DNA from: Lotus japonicus
Lineage: Eukaryota; Streptophyta; Magnoliopsida; Fabales; Fabaceae
Length of the DNA stretch: 64,000 nt
Direction of reading: 5' to 3'
Assembly (NCBI RefSeq): GCF_012489685.1
Contig: NC_080045.1
Coordinates: 10,131,648 to 10,195,647 of the forward strand
Position numbers and translations under genes: made by a program. The notes under the pieces were generated by a model. That model was not told where the DNA came from, made no database searches, and was given only the letters and a program-made list of their open reading frames with translations. Position 1 is the stretch's first letter. Each line of letters opens with the position of its first letter. This document shows positions 55,501-64,000 of the stretch, piece after piece.

Positions 55501-57006
55501 ATTTATAATAAGTAAAAACATGGCAATCGGTGAACCATTTTTTAACATAATTCACTGTAAAATTACCTGATAAGAAGTTTTTTTTTGGTTCAAATAATAG
55601 TGATATGTTTGCAATGGAGAATTTGCAGGCTCTGCTATTTGAAAGATGTGATGGGCTTCAAATAAGTAGACTCACTCACATAAACGGGCCAGCATCGCAT
55701 ATCTTTGTGGTTCACAGCCGAGATGTAACAATCTCAGGAGTTCACATAAATTCACCAAAAGGAATTAGTCACAACACTGATGGAATTGATATCTCAAACA
55801 CAGTTCGGGTTAACATTCGTAACTCAATAATAGGGAGCGGTAAATATACATGTTTCACATAAACCTTCACCCACTAATTATCATTTTCTGATCTTGCCCT
55901 TATTTTTGCAGATTGTTTCTCTCTAAGTAGGTAATTCTACAATTTTGATCTATGTGTTGCGTGTGTGATTTTAGGTGATGACTGTATTGCCATCAAAGGT
56001 GGCTCACGATTCATCAACATTAGCCATGTTACTTGTGGACCTGGTCACGGGATTAGGTTTGTCAATATTGTTACCATCTGACCTTGCCATATATGCACAA
56101 GTTAGGGGACTTAGATTTGCAAAAATTAAAAAAATCTTTTTCACCCAAAATTGAAGTTTTATAAATGAGTAATTTGTCCGCATGCCTTAAAATTTTCAAT
56201 TTTGATGCAGTGTGGGGAGTCTAGGGGAAAATGGAGAAGAGGAATTCGCAGAACATGTGAATGTTAGGAATTGCACATTCAATGGAGGTGATAGTGCAGC
56301 TAGAATCAAAACATGGCCGGTAAATGCTACCACTTTCTAATACATTCTTTCCATTATAACTTTTTTATTAAGTAGAAATTTATATTAAATTTCAAGCATG
56401 ATCCGACAAAATGAGAATGGAGCTGTATAATTTAGTAGATCTGATATTAATTTGAACTATGAAAAATGAATATAACGAAAAGAGTATTAAGCTGTACTTT
56501 GCTAGTTTTTTTCTAAATAATTTACAATAATATATTTGTATTTTAAATTTAATTAATAAAAATGCTTTCTACTTACTATGAAGGGTGGAAAAGGGTACGC
56601 CAAGGCTATCATCTACGAGAATATCATAGTGAATCAAACAAATTACCCGGTGTATATTGACCAACATTACATGAGGACTCCAGAAAAGGTTAACATTCTT
56701 TCTTATTGCTTGTTATTTGTTGATTTGTTTGGTGACAATCTGCATCATAGTTTCCCCCTTTTATTTTGGCTGCAGAAGGAAGCATTAGAAGTTACTGACG
56801 TTACATTCAGGAACATACATGGCACATGTACCAATGAGCATGCAGTTGTGCTTGACTGTGCCAAGATAGGGTGTGACAATATTAAGCTGCAACAAATCAA
56901 CATTACCTCAATTGATCTAGACAAGCCAGCTTCTGCAATATGCCATAATGTTCATGGGACAGCAACTGATGTTATTTCACCTCGTGTGACTTGTTTACAT
57001 CACTAA
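49593..57006 (+). CDS. Polygalacturonase (glycoside hydrolase family 28)
   Basis: Ten exons join in frame to 402 residues: 49593-49616, 49783-49911, 51218-51358, 54490-54630, 55062-55097, 55629-55839, 55975-56056, 56211-56319, 56584-56688 and 56776-57006. The eight-codon first exon (MYWQSHTL, donor gtaagt) is my choice because it joins a hydrophobic signal-peptide-like [15 protein letters not shown]. The alternative is an ATG at 49744 reading through. The enzyme cleaves pectate in the cell wall. Signature motifs are all present: NTDGID (206-211), GDDCIAI (228-234), GHG (251-253, His252) and RIK (286-288). The third intron is swollen to 3.1 kb by a LINE, a Stowaway and a Mutator-like element. 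No coding lesion is seen. Confidence 0.92.
49990..50267. mobile_element. MITE of about 278 bp in polygalacturonase intron 2
   Basis: Left GGGTTAAGTATGTTTTTGGT and right (reverse complement) GGGTCAAATTAATATGTTTT, then atcgcggtaaaataagggtg opposite cctggtaaaatagggtgaat. No coding content. The truncated copy at 10,583 shares the left half. Confidence 0.6.
51540..52545 (+). pseudogene. LINE (L1-type) ORF2 C-terminal remnant in polygalacturonase intron 3
   Basis: Translation in broken frames gives [32 protein letters not shown] and [10 protein letters not shown], the region after the reverse transcriptase of plant L1 elements. Further on, the zf-RVT motif [20 protein letters not shown] (about 52318) appears, then an RNase H-like [12 protein letters not shown]. 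Several stops and frame changes make it dead. It runs in the same direction as the host gene. Confidence 0.8.
52590..52872. mobile_element. Stowaway (Tc1/mariner-type) MITE, 283 bp
   Basis: Left end CTCCCTCCGTTCCAAAATTA, the classic Stowaway terminus. Right end TAATTTTGGAATAGAGAAAG is its imperfect complement. Both are flanked by TA (52588-52589 and 52873-52874). Confidence 0.88.
53089..54468. mobile_element. Mutator-like non-autonomous element, 1,380 bp, abutting exon 4 of the polygalacturonase
   Basis: A perfect 9-bp duplication TTTAATTGT flanks it (53080-53088 and 54469-54477). Termini: left GGTG, then after about ten extra bases tgcaactttgtttttggtcc; right (complement) GGTGGCAAGTTTGTTTTTGT. 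Both continue into ccaccgrtggacc. The interior (53150-54360) has UTR-like and leader-like pieces and a 26-residue-scale Lys-rich frame. It contains two related segments (aattgaaaagagatgaaaaa and aaatttgaaaagaaattaaa types) that may be captured sequence. Its right end lies only 21 bases before the exon 4 border. Confidence 0.82.
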
Positions 57007-57952
57007 AGTCTAAAGAGGCATGTCTACCTGGATTTAAGAATTTGATATTTTTTGGAGCAATAAAATCAAATCTAATAATCTATATATTTTTTTTTATCTT
57101 AATCAAGGTATTCCATAACAGATAGTCATGAGACTAATCTCTCATCCTAGGTCACCGCCCTAAACGCTTTGGGGCTGGCCAAATTACCCAAATAGTTTTG
57201 TCCATAACCACTCGTTTGAAGCATATCATTAATGCTGTCTATTTACATAGTATTATGAAAAAGTTTTACTAAACACTCGGTTTGTTCCAAATGATTTTAG
57301 ATGAAAAGAAAAGTAATAATCAATCAATTAAAAGCCACAATCTCTTAAGTGAAGTTATTAACTCGAGAATGCAATTTTAATACATTTGAAATAAAAACTA
57401 GCTACGATCAATGACCAGATACGTTTACATCCTTTACTGTCATATGCATGCATTGACGATTTTGCTAGTGCTATGAGTTTGATTTTCACAAGGATGCATA
57501 AACACAAAATTACCCGGAATTAGTGATTCTTCTGCTGCTTCTTACAAAATCGTACAAGGAAATTGAACCACCAACCCTGCCAGATCCTTGACCATTTGTG
57601 CCAACCTGCATTGGCACTTAGAATTAACCTTGTAGAAAAGCAAAATAACATACATGATTTTATCAACTTCATCATGAAACCAATGTAAAAGTGCTTGCCT
57701 TTTCACTAACAATGAAAATTTGGCGACCAAAACTCTCCATAGCCTTCATTTATATTTGTGAAGGGAAGAGCCACCGACCGAGGACAACATCCATGTTTTA
57801 CATCAGTTGAACAAACTAACAAATTTCAAACATTAGTAAAGCACATGATTGAATCCCTCCACAAAATTGATACTTTGAGAATGCTACCCAGTATATTAAT
57901 ATTGAAACTTTCAGCACATGAACAGAGAATCTTTGATGCCGTAATCAATTTG
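57007..57952. other. Convergent intergenic region (polygalacturonase / PPR 3' ends)
   Basis: Contains the two 3' UTRs. No gene or clear repeat was recognised. A stretch near 57,121 (gatagtcatgagactaatct) resembles the inverted tail of the SINE at 63,747 over about 14 bases, too short to call. Confidence 0.4.
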
Positions 57953-60815
57953 TTACCAGAAGTCTCCGCATGAACACAAACCATTCTTGAAATGGTGGAA
58001 GCGATTGCGGTCCCTGACCACAATCTCTCGGTTATAAACCTTAGATATGAACTTAGTAGCAGAATGACAATCTTCACAAACGCGCAAGTTTTTCACAATT
58101 CTGATTGGTGTTCCAGGGGGCGTGTTCAGAAGAGCAAAAGCTATTGCAAGCTTTTCACTGTGCTTATACAAAGCATCTTCTTTATCTTCTTCATCAATGT
58201 CAAGTAAAACCTGAGATGTTGTAGGAACATACCCTGCCCTCTTAATTTCCCTTCCCATCTCATCCACCATTTCATATATTTGCTTGTATTGATCATGTGA
58301 CTTATCTCCAGCGACAAACTCGCACATTTCGTTGTTCAGCTCAATCATGGTGCTCCCTGGAACCTTCTTCATCCCTCTCATATCCATCATCTCCCTCACC
58401 TTGGTCTTTTGCTCCCACCGTCGCAATTTCGCATAAATGTTTGAGAGCAGAACATAGTTCGATTCATGCGTTGGCTCGTTTCTCAGTAGCTCTTTCGAGA
58501 TGCTCTCCCCTAACTTGAGTTCCCCGCGTGCATGACATGCAGTGATTATGCTTCTCCAGATGATTTGGTTTGGCTCAACAGGCATAGTTCGGACAAAATC
58601 TAATGCCTCTTTGACAAATCCAGCTCTACTCAACAAATCCACCATGCATCCATAGTGTTCTATCTTTGGCACAATGCCGAAATTCCCTTCCATTGAATTG
58701 AAATAACTACGTCCTTTATCAACTAGCTTGGAGTGACAACATGCAGAGAGCACCCCAATGAAAGAAACATCATCAGGTTCCACTCCTTGTTCAACCATCT
58801 CATCAAATAAGGAAACAGCCTCTGACCCACGACCGTGCATTGCAAGACCAACAATTACTGAAGTCCATGAAACTATGGTGCACGAGTCCATTTGTCGAAA
58901 CAGATTCATAGCTTTATCAACATCACCACACTTGGCAAACATGTCTATCAACGCGTTACAGAGCTCCACGGACTTTGGTATCTTTTTCCACTCAATATAA
59001 GATTCCAACCACTTCCCCAGTTCAAGTGCACCCAAATCAGCACATGCAGTCAAAACAGAAACCATGGTAATCTCATCAGGGCAAACACCCATAACCTGTA
59101 TGTAACAATTATTGTATGAGTATGGATTCGACCAATAAAAGTTTAATATTAAAATAACTACACTGATAATAATATTGTCTTTATTATAATTATTATTATT
59201 ATTCTGTTAATGTATCTCCATCTTCTACTTCATTGTACATTCTGTGTGCTCAACTGCTCATAAAAGAATTAATCACCTGCATTATTTGTAAATAATCATA
59301 CTTGTCTACGCAGTGTTTATAAACACCAAGGTTTTAAGTCGGTCATCACTCAACCCATGGTGATCTCATCAGGGCTAATACTATAATCTGTGGGCAACAA
59401 TTCCGATGGTTCCACTTACTGTATCCATAAGACTGAATTAACTTCTTAATATTATTATTTTAATATGCATCCAACTTAAACATTTTCTTGTGAGGCAAGA
59501 TGTTCATGCAGAAATAAATTACTCATCTACATTTTAGTAAGAAATGTTCTTCTCACTTATTTTCTTCTTTCCCCCTCCTCCTATACTTACTGTCTACTCA
59601 TTTAAGATAATTAAAAAGAGAGAAATTCAAATTTAAATTAAAGAAGCTGTGAAATAAGTACACCTATGCAAACAATAATTATAACATACAAATGAGGTGA
59701 ACCTTAATTGTCTAAGAGTCCGTTTGATTTATAGTTAGAAAGTATGAAAACAGGAAATAACACAAGTATTTTCCATACAGCTCTATCTCCTAGCGTCTGA
59801 GCCCGTTTCGATATGAGCTTATTGAAGCTTATCTACTGTAAAATGCACTAAATAAGCTCCAATAAGTGCTCTTTGTTTGCATCCAAACAGGTGGTAAGTA
59901 TCATATCAAACAAAATTATACTCAATACTTTTTCTTACAACGATATAATAGTGTGCTAAAATTGAACAGAATTAAGCCTGTAAGATTGGCTCCATTAATT
60001 CACCTCAACTTGTGATGGGTTTAAAACTCAATATTCTAAATCAAAAAGAGAGATAGAGAATCCTAATCGCTTACTTGCATCTCACGAAACAACCCAACGG
60101 CCCGCGAAGAATGTCCGCGACGCGCGTACCCACCAATCATAGCACTCCACGTCACCGAATCCGTCTTAGGACTTTCATCAAACACCTTGCCTGCAAGCTC
60201 AACCCCTTCTCCCTCTTCTTTACCTTCACCAGAACCACAACAACAGCAACAATACATGTGAATCATGGTGTTCTGTACATGAAGATCGTCATCAAACCCG
60301 AACTTCACAACAGACCCATGAACCGCCTTCCCGAGCCGCAAATCACTGAGTCCAGCGCAGGCCTTGAGCACAAACGGGTAAGTAAACTTGTTGGGCACGA
60401 CGCCGTAACGTAGCATTGTCCGGTACAACTGCAACCCACTGGACTTCGACTGAGGGGTATGAGCGAAGGCCCTGATGAGCGTGTTGAAGAGGAAGGCATC
60501 GAAGGAGGAAGCGCGAGGCGCGGTGGTTGGGTCATCGGAGAAGAGGAAGGAGGTGGCGTAGTGAATGGCGTTGAAGGTGGAGGAGGTGGCGGCGAATTTG
60601 GTGAGAACGAGTGGGTTGTTGATGAGGCCGAGTTTGAGGATGAGGGTGTGGATTTGGGTGAGAGTGGTGAGGGTGGTGCAGGAGTTGAGGAGAGTTAAGC
60701 AGGTTTGTTCTGCAACTCTTGATCTTGTGGTGGTTGGGGGAAGTTGGAGGGTGAGATTGGTGAGTGTGGAAGGAGTGGAAGAAGGTGAGAATGGGAACTT
60801 GGTTTTGATGATCAT
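57953..60815 (-). CDS. PLS-class PPR protein with E and DYW domains (organelle RNA editing factor)
   Basis: Two minus-strand exons, 60815-60075 and 59095-57953, join in frame to 627 residues; the 979-base intron has donor gtaagc and acceptor ttacatacag. The N-terminus (about 1-40) is Ser/Thr/Leu-rich without acids and looks like a mitochondrial or plastid targeting peptide. PPR repeats follow (examples: NTLIRAFAHTPQ, NKFTYPFVLKACA, SVTWSAMIGGYARRG, IVSWTSVIVGLAMHG, DDVSFIGVLSACCHS). The E region is next, then the DYW deaminase-like domain with HSEKLAIAF (HxE zinc and catalytic site), CEDCHSATKFIS and the terminal CSCGDFW. Such proteins bind specific organelle transcripts and convert C to U. 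The ending DFW instead of DYW is a mild variant. A Cys-run (CCCCCC) interrupts one repeat near residue 190. Confidence 0.93.
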
Positions 60816-60871
60816 GGAGATTTGGTTTCAGTTCTCTCCCTCATTTCAATGGTGCTGTCCAACTAACCTTT

Positions 60872-61218
60872 GGGAATTGGGTTTGGGCCCTCTATGGGGC
60901 TCCGCGCCCCACTTAAAGTGGGGAAATTACTGGAAAGCCCCCCTTTAATAGAATACGGAAATTTATCTTCTGTATTGAATATGGAACTTCATTTTCCGTA
61001 TTCAATATGGAACTTAATCAAGCTAATTAGATTTTTGCTTAAAAACTAAACAGACCCAAAATACGGAAAATGAAGTTTCATATTCAATACGGAAAATGAA
61101 GTTCCATATTCAATACAGAAGATAAATTTTCGTATTCTATTAAAGGGGGACTTTCCAGTAATTTCCCCACTTTAAGTGGGGCGCGGAGCCCCATAGGGGG
61201 GCCCCAAACCCAATTCCC
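60872..61218. mobile_element. 347-bp foldback MITE related to the 8.37-kb Mutator-like element
   Basis: Ends GGGAATTGGGTTTGGGCCC and complement GGGGCCC...CCCAATTCCC, flanked by a perfect 9-bp duplication CTAACCTTT (60863-60871 and 61219-61227). The two halves are near-perfect complements for about 150 bases each, around a central 40-base loop, so the whole element is a hairpin. It shares with the 8.37-kb element both the first 12 terminal bases and the internal palindrome ccccacttaaagtggggaaa (next bases ttac). It lies 56 bases upstream of the PPR start codon. Confidence 0.9.
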
Positions 61219-61227
61219 CTAACCTTT

Positions 61228-61540
61228 GTATGAATCAGGTAGGAAAACAACTTCAAACTCATTCCACCCGGGAAGAGAGGTTTATGAGTAACCATATAGA
61301 AAAAGTAGAAAGAGATTAAAAAAAAATGTTATCGCCACAACCTCTCATCTATTCACGTCACCCTTAAATTTGTAAGATTTGAAAAACTTTTTAATAATTT
61401 TTTCTCGCACTTTAAAAGTGTGTTCGTTTCGCACTTTAAATAAAGTGTGTTCCTAACAGTTAATGTCAGGTATGTAACTACATCAACGGCCAAAACTTTC
61501 AATTTCTAATAAACACACATATGTTGAACATTATTTCGAC
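61228..61540. other. Upstream spacer of the PPR gene, nothing recognised
   Basis: Ordinary AT-rich sequence with a small repeated ctcgcactttaaaagtgtg / cgcactttaaataaagtgtg pair at about 61,406-61,450. No gene. Confidence 0.35.
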
Positions 61541-61559
61541 CGCATTCACTTCTTGCTTG

Positions 61560-62700
61560 TTAGCCCAAAAAAAGGACAATATCATTTGCAAAGAATAAAT
61601 GAGAGATTTTCGTTGCCCTTTCGCAATCTGAATAAAAATTCTAACAAATGATCCCGTGCCTCAATCCTCTATATGAATGAAAAGGTTGGCCCGGGTGACC
61701 ATTCAACCAAACAGGGAAATAGGGTGAAGACACACAAGCTAACCCCATGGACACCATAAATGCTTTCAAGAAATCCCATTATATTCTATCATATGTCATA
61801 GCCATGTAAAGCTTTAATCCACATAACCTTGTTTTCCCTTTGTCTTCTTCCTTATGTAGTGAAAAGTGTCAAATGCAATCAAAGCATTATTAGTAAAGGA
61901 GTCTACATGACACAAATGCACTTTAAAAGGGTATCACAATCTAATTGAGAATCCTCTTTATAATATTTTCAACAGTTTCGACAATGATTTTATATATAAT
62001 ATTGCACAAAGAGATCAGCAGAAAGTCACTCGTGTGTTTAGGCTTCTTCACCTTTGGAACGGGACAAAGAAAAGTCTCATTAAAGCGCTTAGAAACTCAA
62101 AGATCACCCTAGAAATACCATCACCAATAACTAGCCATAATTTTCTGGTGTTCGTAAGTCATCTAGACCCGGAGCCGACGTAGACTTCATTTGCATCACG
62201 ATATTATTAACCTCCTACCCTGTAAAATCACCATCTAGCTTATCTCTCATATTATCTATTACACGACCTGCGAAGCCCCATCAAGAGGGAACAAAGTAAA
62301 AAAGAGATAGTCATAGAAAGAAGCCATAACCTTAGCAATCTCCTCTTCCTTATCATAAATCACCCCCTCATCATCCCGTATCGAATCAACCCAATTTTAC
62401 TCCTTCCTATGTGAAGCCTTCAAATGGGAAACTGAAACTTTTGTCTCCATGCTTTAATCACATGGCCCTTGACCTCTAAGCTCACTAGATTTCCTCGCTC
62501 AAAATCACCTATCCTCTCCTCCAAAAATTTAATCCTCCCCAACACCCCCTCCTCATCTTCCTTACCGCTCAAAGCCGTTAATTATTCTCTAGTATCTTGA
62601 ATTTTGGTTGGAACATCCCCAAATATCCTTTTAGCCCTTCTCGAGAGGTACATAAGACACACATTTACCTTTTCATACGACTCCCAATTTGGGCGAAGCT
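61560..62700 (-). pseudogene. LINE (L1-type) reverse transcriptase remnant
   Basis: Read on the minus strand from 62,700 down, the broken frames give VNNIVMQMKSTSAPGLDD (start of the RT domain), PKVKKPKHTSDFLLISLCNI (RT motif around 62,055-61,995), FLKAFMVSMG and NGHPGQPFHSYRGLRHG (about 61,705-61,640). The FADD box is degenerated to FFANDIVLFL (about 61,580). Multiple stops and frameshifts. It is a separate insertion from the LINE piece at 51.5 kb and in the opposite direction. Confidence 0.75.
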
Positions 62701-63224
62701 CTAAGAACCTTTACACACTCCTCATCCCGCAGCCAACATTTGCACTTACAAGGTGTTGTGTTTGAATATTTTCGGTGTATTTACCTGCATTTATAATTTT
62801 GAGTTGGGTATGACTACTATGAAGGGTAAAACTCTTCATACCAAACCAAGTATTTAATGCAGCTACCTGCATTCACAAATATTAGAATCCAAGACACTCT
62901 ACTTAAACTATAACAGCCCGTGTGCAAATTGATTTATGCTCTTGGTGCTTGTGTTTGAATATTTAGAAGCGTGTAAAAAATTAGTTTTAACAAATCTCCA
63001 AATTACGCTTTTCAGGCAAAACGACAGTGTGTGGAAGGTGGAAACCGGTAAGCGGCCGTGGACATGCCACATCGTCTACCAATATTCCACCATCCACCTT
63101 CATTTCTCTCCACCGCCTTCCATCCTCTGCACTACTCTTCTCCTCTTTCATGACACATGATCGCACACAACAACCCAACTAATGCAATTGCAACTTAACA
63201 TTTGAGGCAAACGATCCAAATAAA
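62701..63224 (+). promoter_or_regulatory. Upstream region of the AFG1-like gene
   Basis: AT-rich sequence with a GC-richer patch at 63,030-63,075 (gtggaaaccggtaagcggcc) and a C/T-rich stretch before 63,150. No clear TATA box was placed. No other gene seen. Confidence 0.35.
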
Positions 63225-64000
63225 ATGAGAAGAAGAATCTGGAACTTTTTCTCTAACTCCAAGAAGGGACTCACTTCTGAATTATTCACACCGGCATCAT
63301 CCTCAACCTCCAATTTCCGCCGCCTAAACGCGCTTCGCTCTTACTGCGATCAATCCCACCTTCGTCTCCAAAACCGCACAGGTCCATATTAATCCCAATC
63401 CTCTGTAAATTGAAATTAATCGAATTTTACTCATGAATTCTTGAAAATTCTGATGCTCTTCTTCCAGGTCTGCTTGCTCAGTATAAGAATCTGGTTGATC
63501 AAGGGAAGTTGCAGCATGATCCTTACCAAGAAAGTGTTGCCTCAGAACTTGAGAAATTGGTTGCAAGGCTGGAGCAGTATGAGAGAGAAATGGAAGAGTA
63601 TCATGTAAGATCAGAAACTGAATATTCTGTTATCAGTTCTTCATTTGTTGTGTACACATCTCACAATGTTAATTTATTATTTTAAAAATGTTTATAATGA
63701 GGAATGACTGTGAGGGAGTGGTAGTAGTATTCAAAAATGTTAGCTATGACCAACAAGGTGTAGCACAACTATAGATAGTTGAGCTCCCGAAGCATTTAGT
63801 CCAGGGTTCGGTCCCTGGATGGTGCGTATGGAGAAACATTTGTTTTGTTGGGAGAGGCTTACCCACTTAACGTGATCTTAGAGCCTCTGGGGGTTAGTCT
63901 CATGACTGCCAGCTGTGGGGATACCTTGGGAAGCCTAAAAAAAAAGTTAGCTAGGCTAAAATTGAGTTTGGGTCTTGATTTTGAAACTTGCCCCTTCCCG
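63225..64000 (+). CDS. AFG1/LACE1-like mitochondrial AAA ATPase, first two exons (runs off the window)
   Basis: Exon 1, 63225-63381, and exon 2, 63468-63604, join in frame (98 codons). The N-terminus MRRRIWNFFSNSKKG is basic and Ser-rich, fitting a mitochondrial presequence. Exon 2 encodes GLLAQYKNLVDQGKLQHDPY, then ESVASELEKLVARLEQYERE. This matches the region before the Walker A motif in AFG1-like ATPases (interval between a short 'P-x-L...Y...V..G.L..D..Q' box and a helix). AFG1 helps turn over mitochondrially encoded respiratory subunits. The AAA core would lie to the right of the window. Intron 2 begins with gtaaga at 63605 and contains a SINE. Confidence 0.75.
63747..63945 (+). mobile_element. 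tRNA-derived SINE in the AFG1-like gene intron
   Basis: A-box-like GGTGTAGCACAACTATAGAT and B-box-like GGGTTCGGTCCC. The tail ends in a run of nine A. It is flanked by the 8-base duplication GTTAGCTA (63739-63746 and 63946-63953). Length about 200. The sequence differs from the SINE at 33,168, so at least two SINE families or subfamilies are present. Confidence 0.75.

Noticed and set aside
57115..57185. Possible inverted SINE tail
   Set aside because: Only about 14 bases match the SINE at 63,747; no boxes or duplication.
60459..60948. Gly/Glu/Val-rich plus-strand frames
   Set aside because: They lie opposite the PPR first exon and have no recognisable domain.
63747..63945. Possible tRNA gene (A and B boxes)
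   Set aside because: The boxes do not fit a cloverleaf of tRNA length and the element has a poly-A tail and a target duplication, so it is a SINE.

Overview
This is nuclear DNA from a flowering plant, most likely a eudicot and plausibly a legume. The genes have GT-AG introns and plant-specific families (SPX, DYW-type PPR, plant mobile domain, plant carboxylesterase). The intergenic space is AT-rich and packed with CACTA, hAT, Mutator-like, Stowaway, Helitron, LINE, SINE and LTR elements. The legume guess is inference from overall texture and was not tested.

Layout. At 0.8-4.2 kb lies an SPX-domain phosphate-signalling gene (+), and at 6.2-7.2 kb an intronless carboxylesterase (+). From 7.3 to 22.2 kb there is only repeat: MITEs, an inverted duplication carrying dead AT-hook (AHL) gene pieces, a 1.67-kb CACTA element, a tandem 0.75-kb repeat, LTR debris, and a hAT-like element that contains a Mutator-like element built of about 15 short palindromes. 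From 22.2 to 32.1 kb an old non-autonomous Mutator-like element was hit by a younger, apparently complete 8.37-kb Mutator-like element with a 9-bp target duplication. The younger element carries three genes with reconstructable reading frames: a plant-mobile-domain protein with an RGG tail (+), a small HROB-like OB-fold protein (-), and a FAR1/MULE transposase fused to an OTU cysteine-protease domain (-).

From 32.6 to 47.6 kb lies a UAP56-type DEAD-box RNA helicase gene. All its exons still join in frame to 428 codons, but a 4.26-kb Helitron sits inside exon 4, exactly between E and C of the DECD motif. Its last intron holds a broken Ty3/gypsy chromovirus-type element ending in a 1.8-kb inverted LTR dimer. 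From 49.6 to 57.0 kb is a ten-exon polygalacturonase (GH28) gene whose introns contain a MITE, a LINE remnant, a Stowaway and a 1.38-kb Mutator-like element. At 58.0-60.8 kb on the minus strand is a DYW-type PPR RNA-editing gene with one intron. A 347-bp foldback MITE with the same termini as the 8.37-kb element sits 56 bp upstream of its ATG. A LINE remnant and the first two exons of an AFG1/LACE1-like mitochondrial ATPase close the window.

The host genes are unrelated single genes and do not form a pathway. The part that reads as a system is the 8.37-kb Mutator-like element: transposase-OTU, plant mobile domain and HROB-like OB-fold genes between matching termini, with a non-autonomous relative 30 kb away. 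Exon boundaries were placed by eye from splice signals and reading-frame continuity. No alignment or database search was run.
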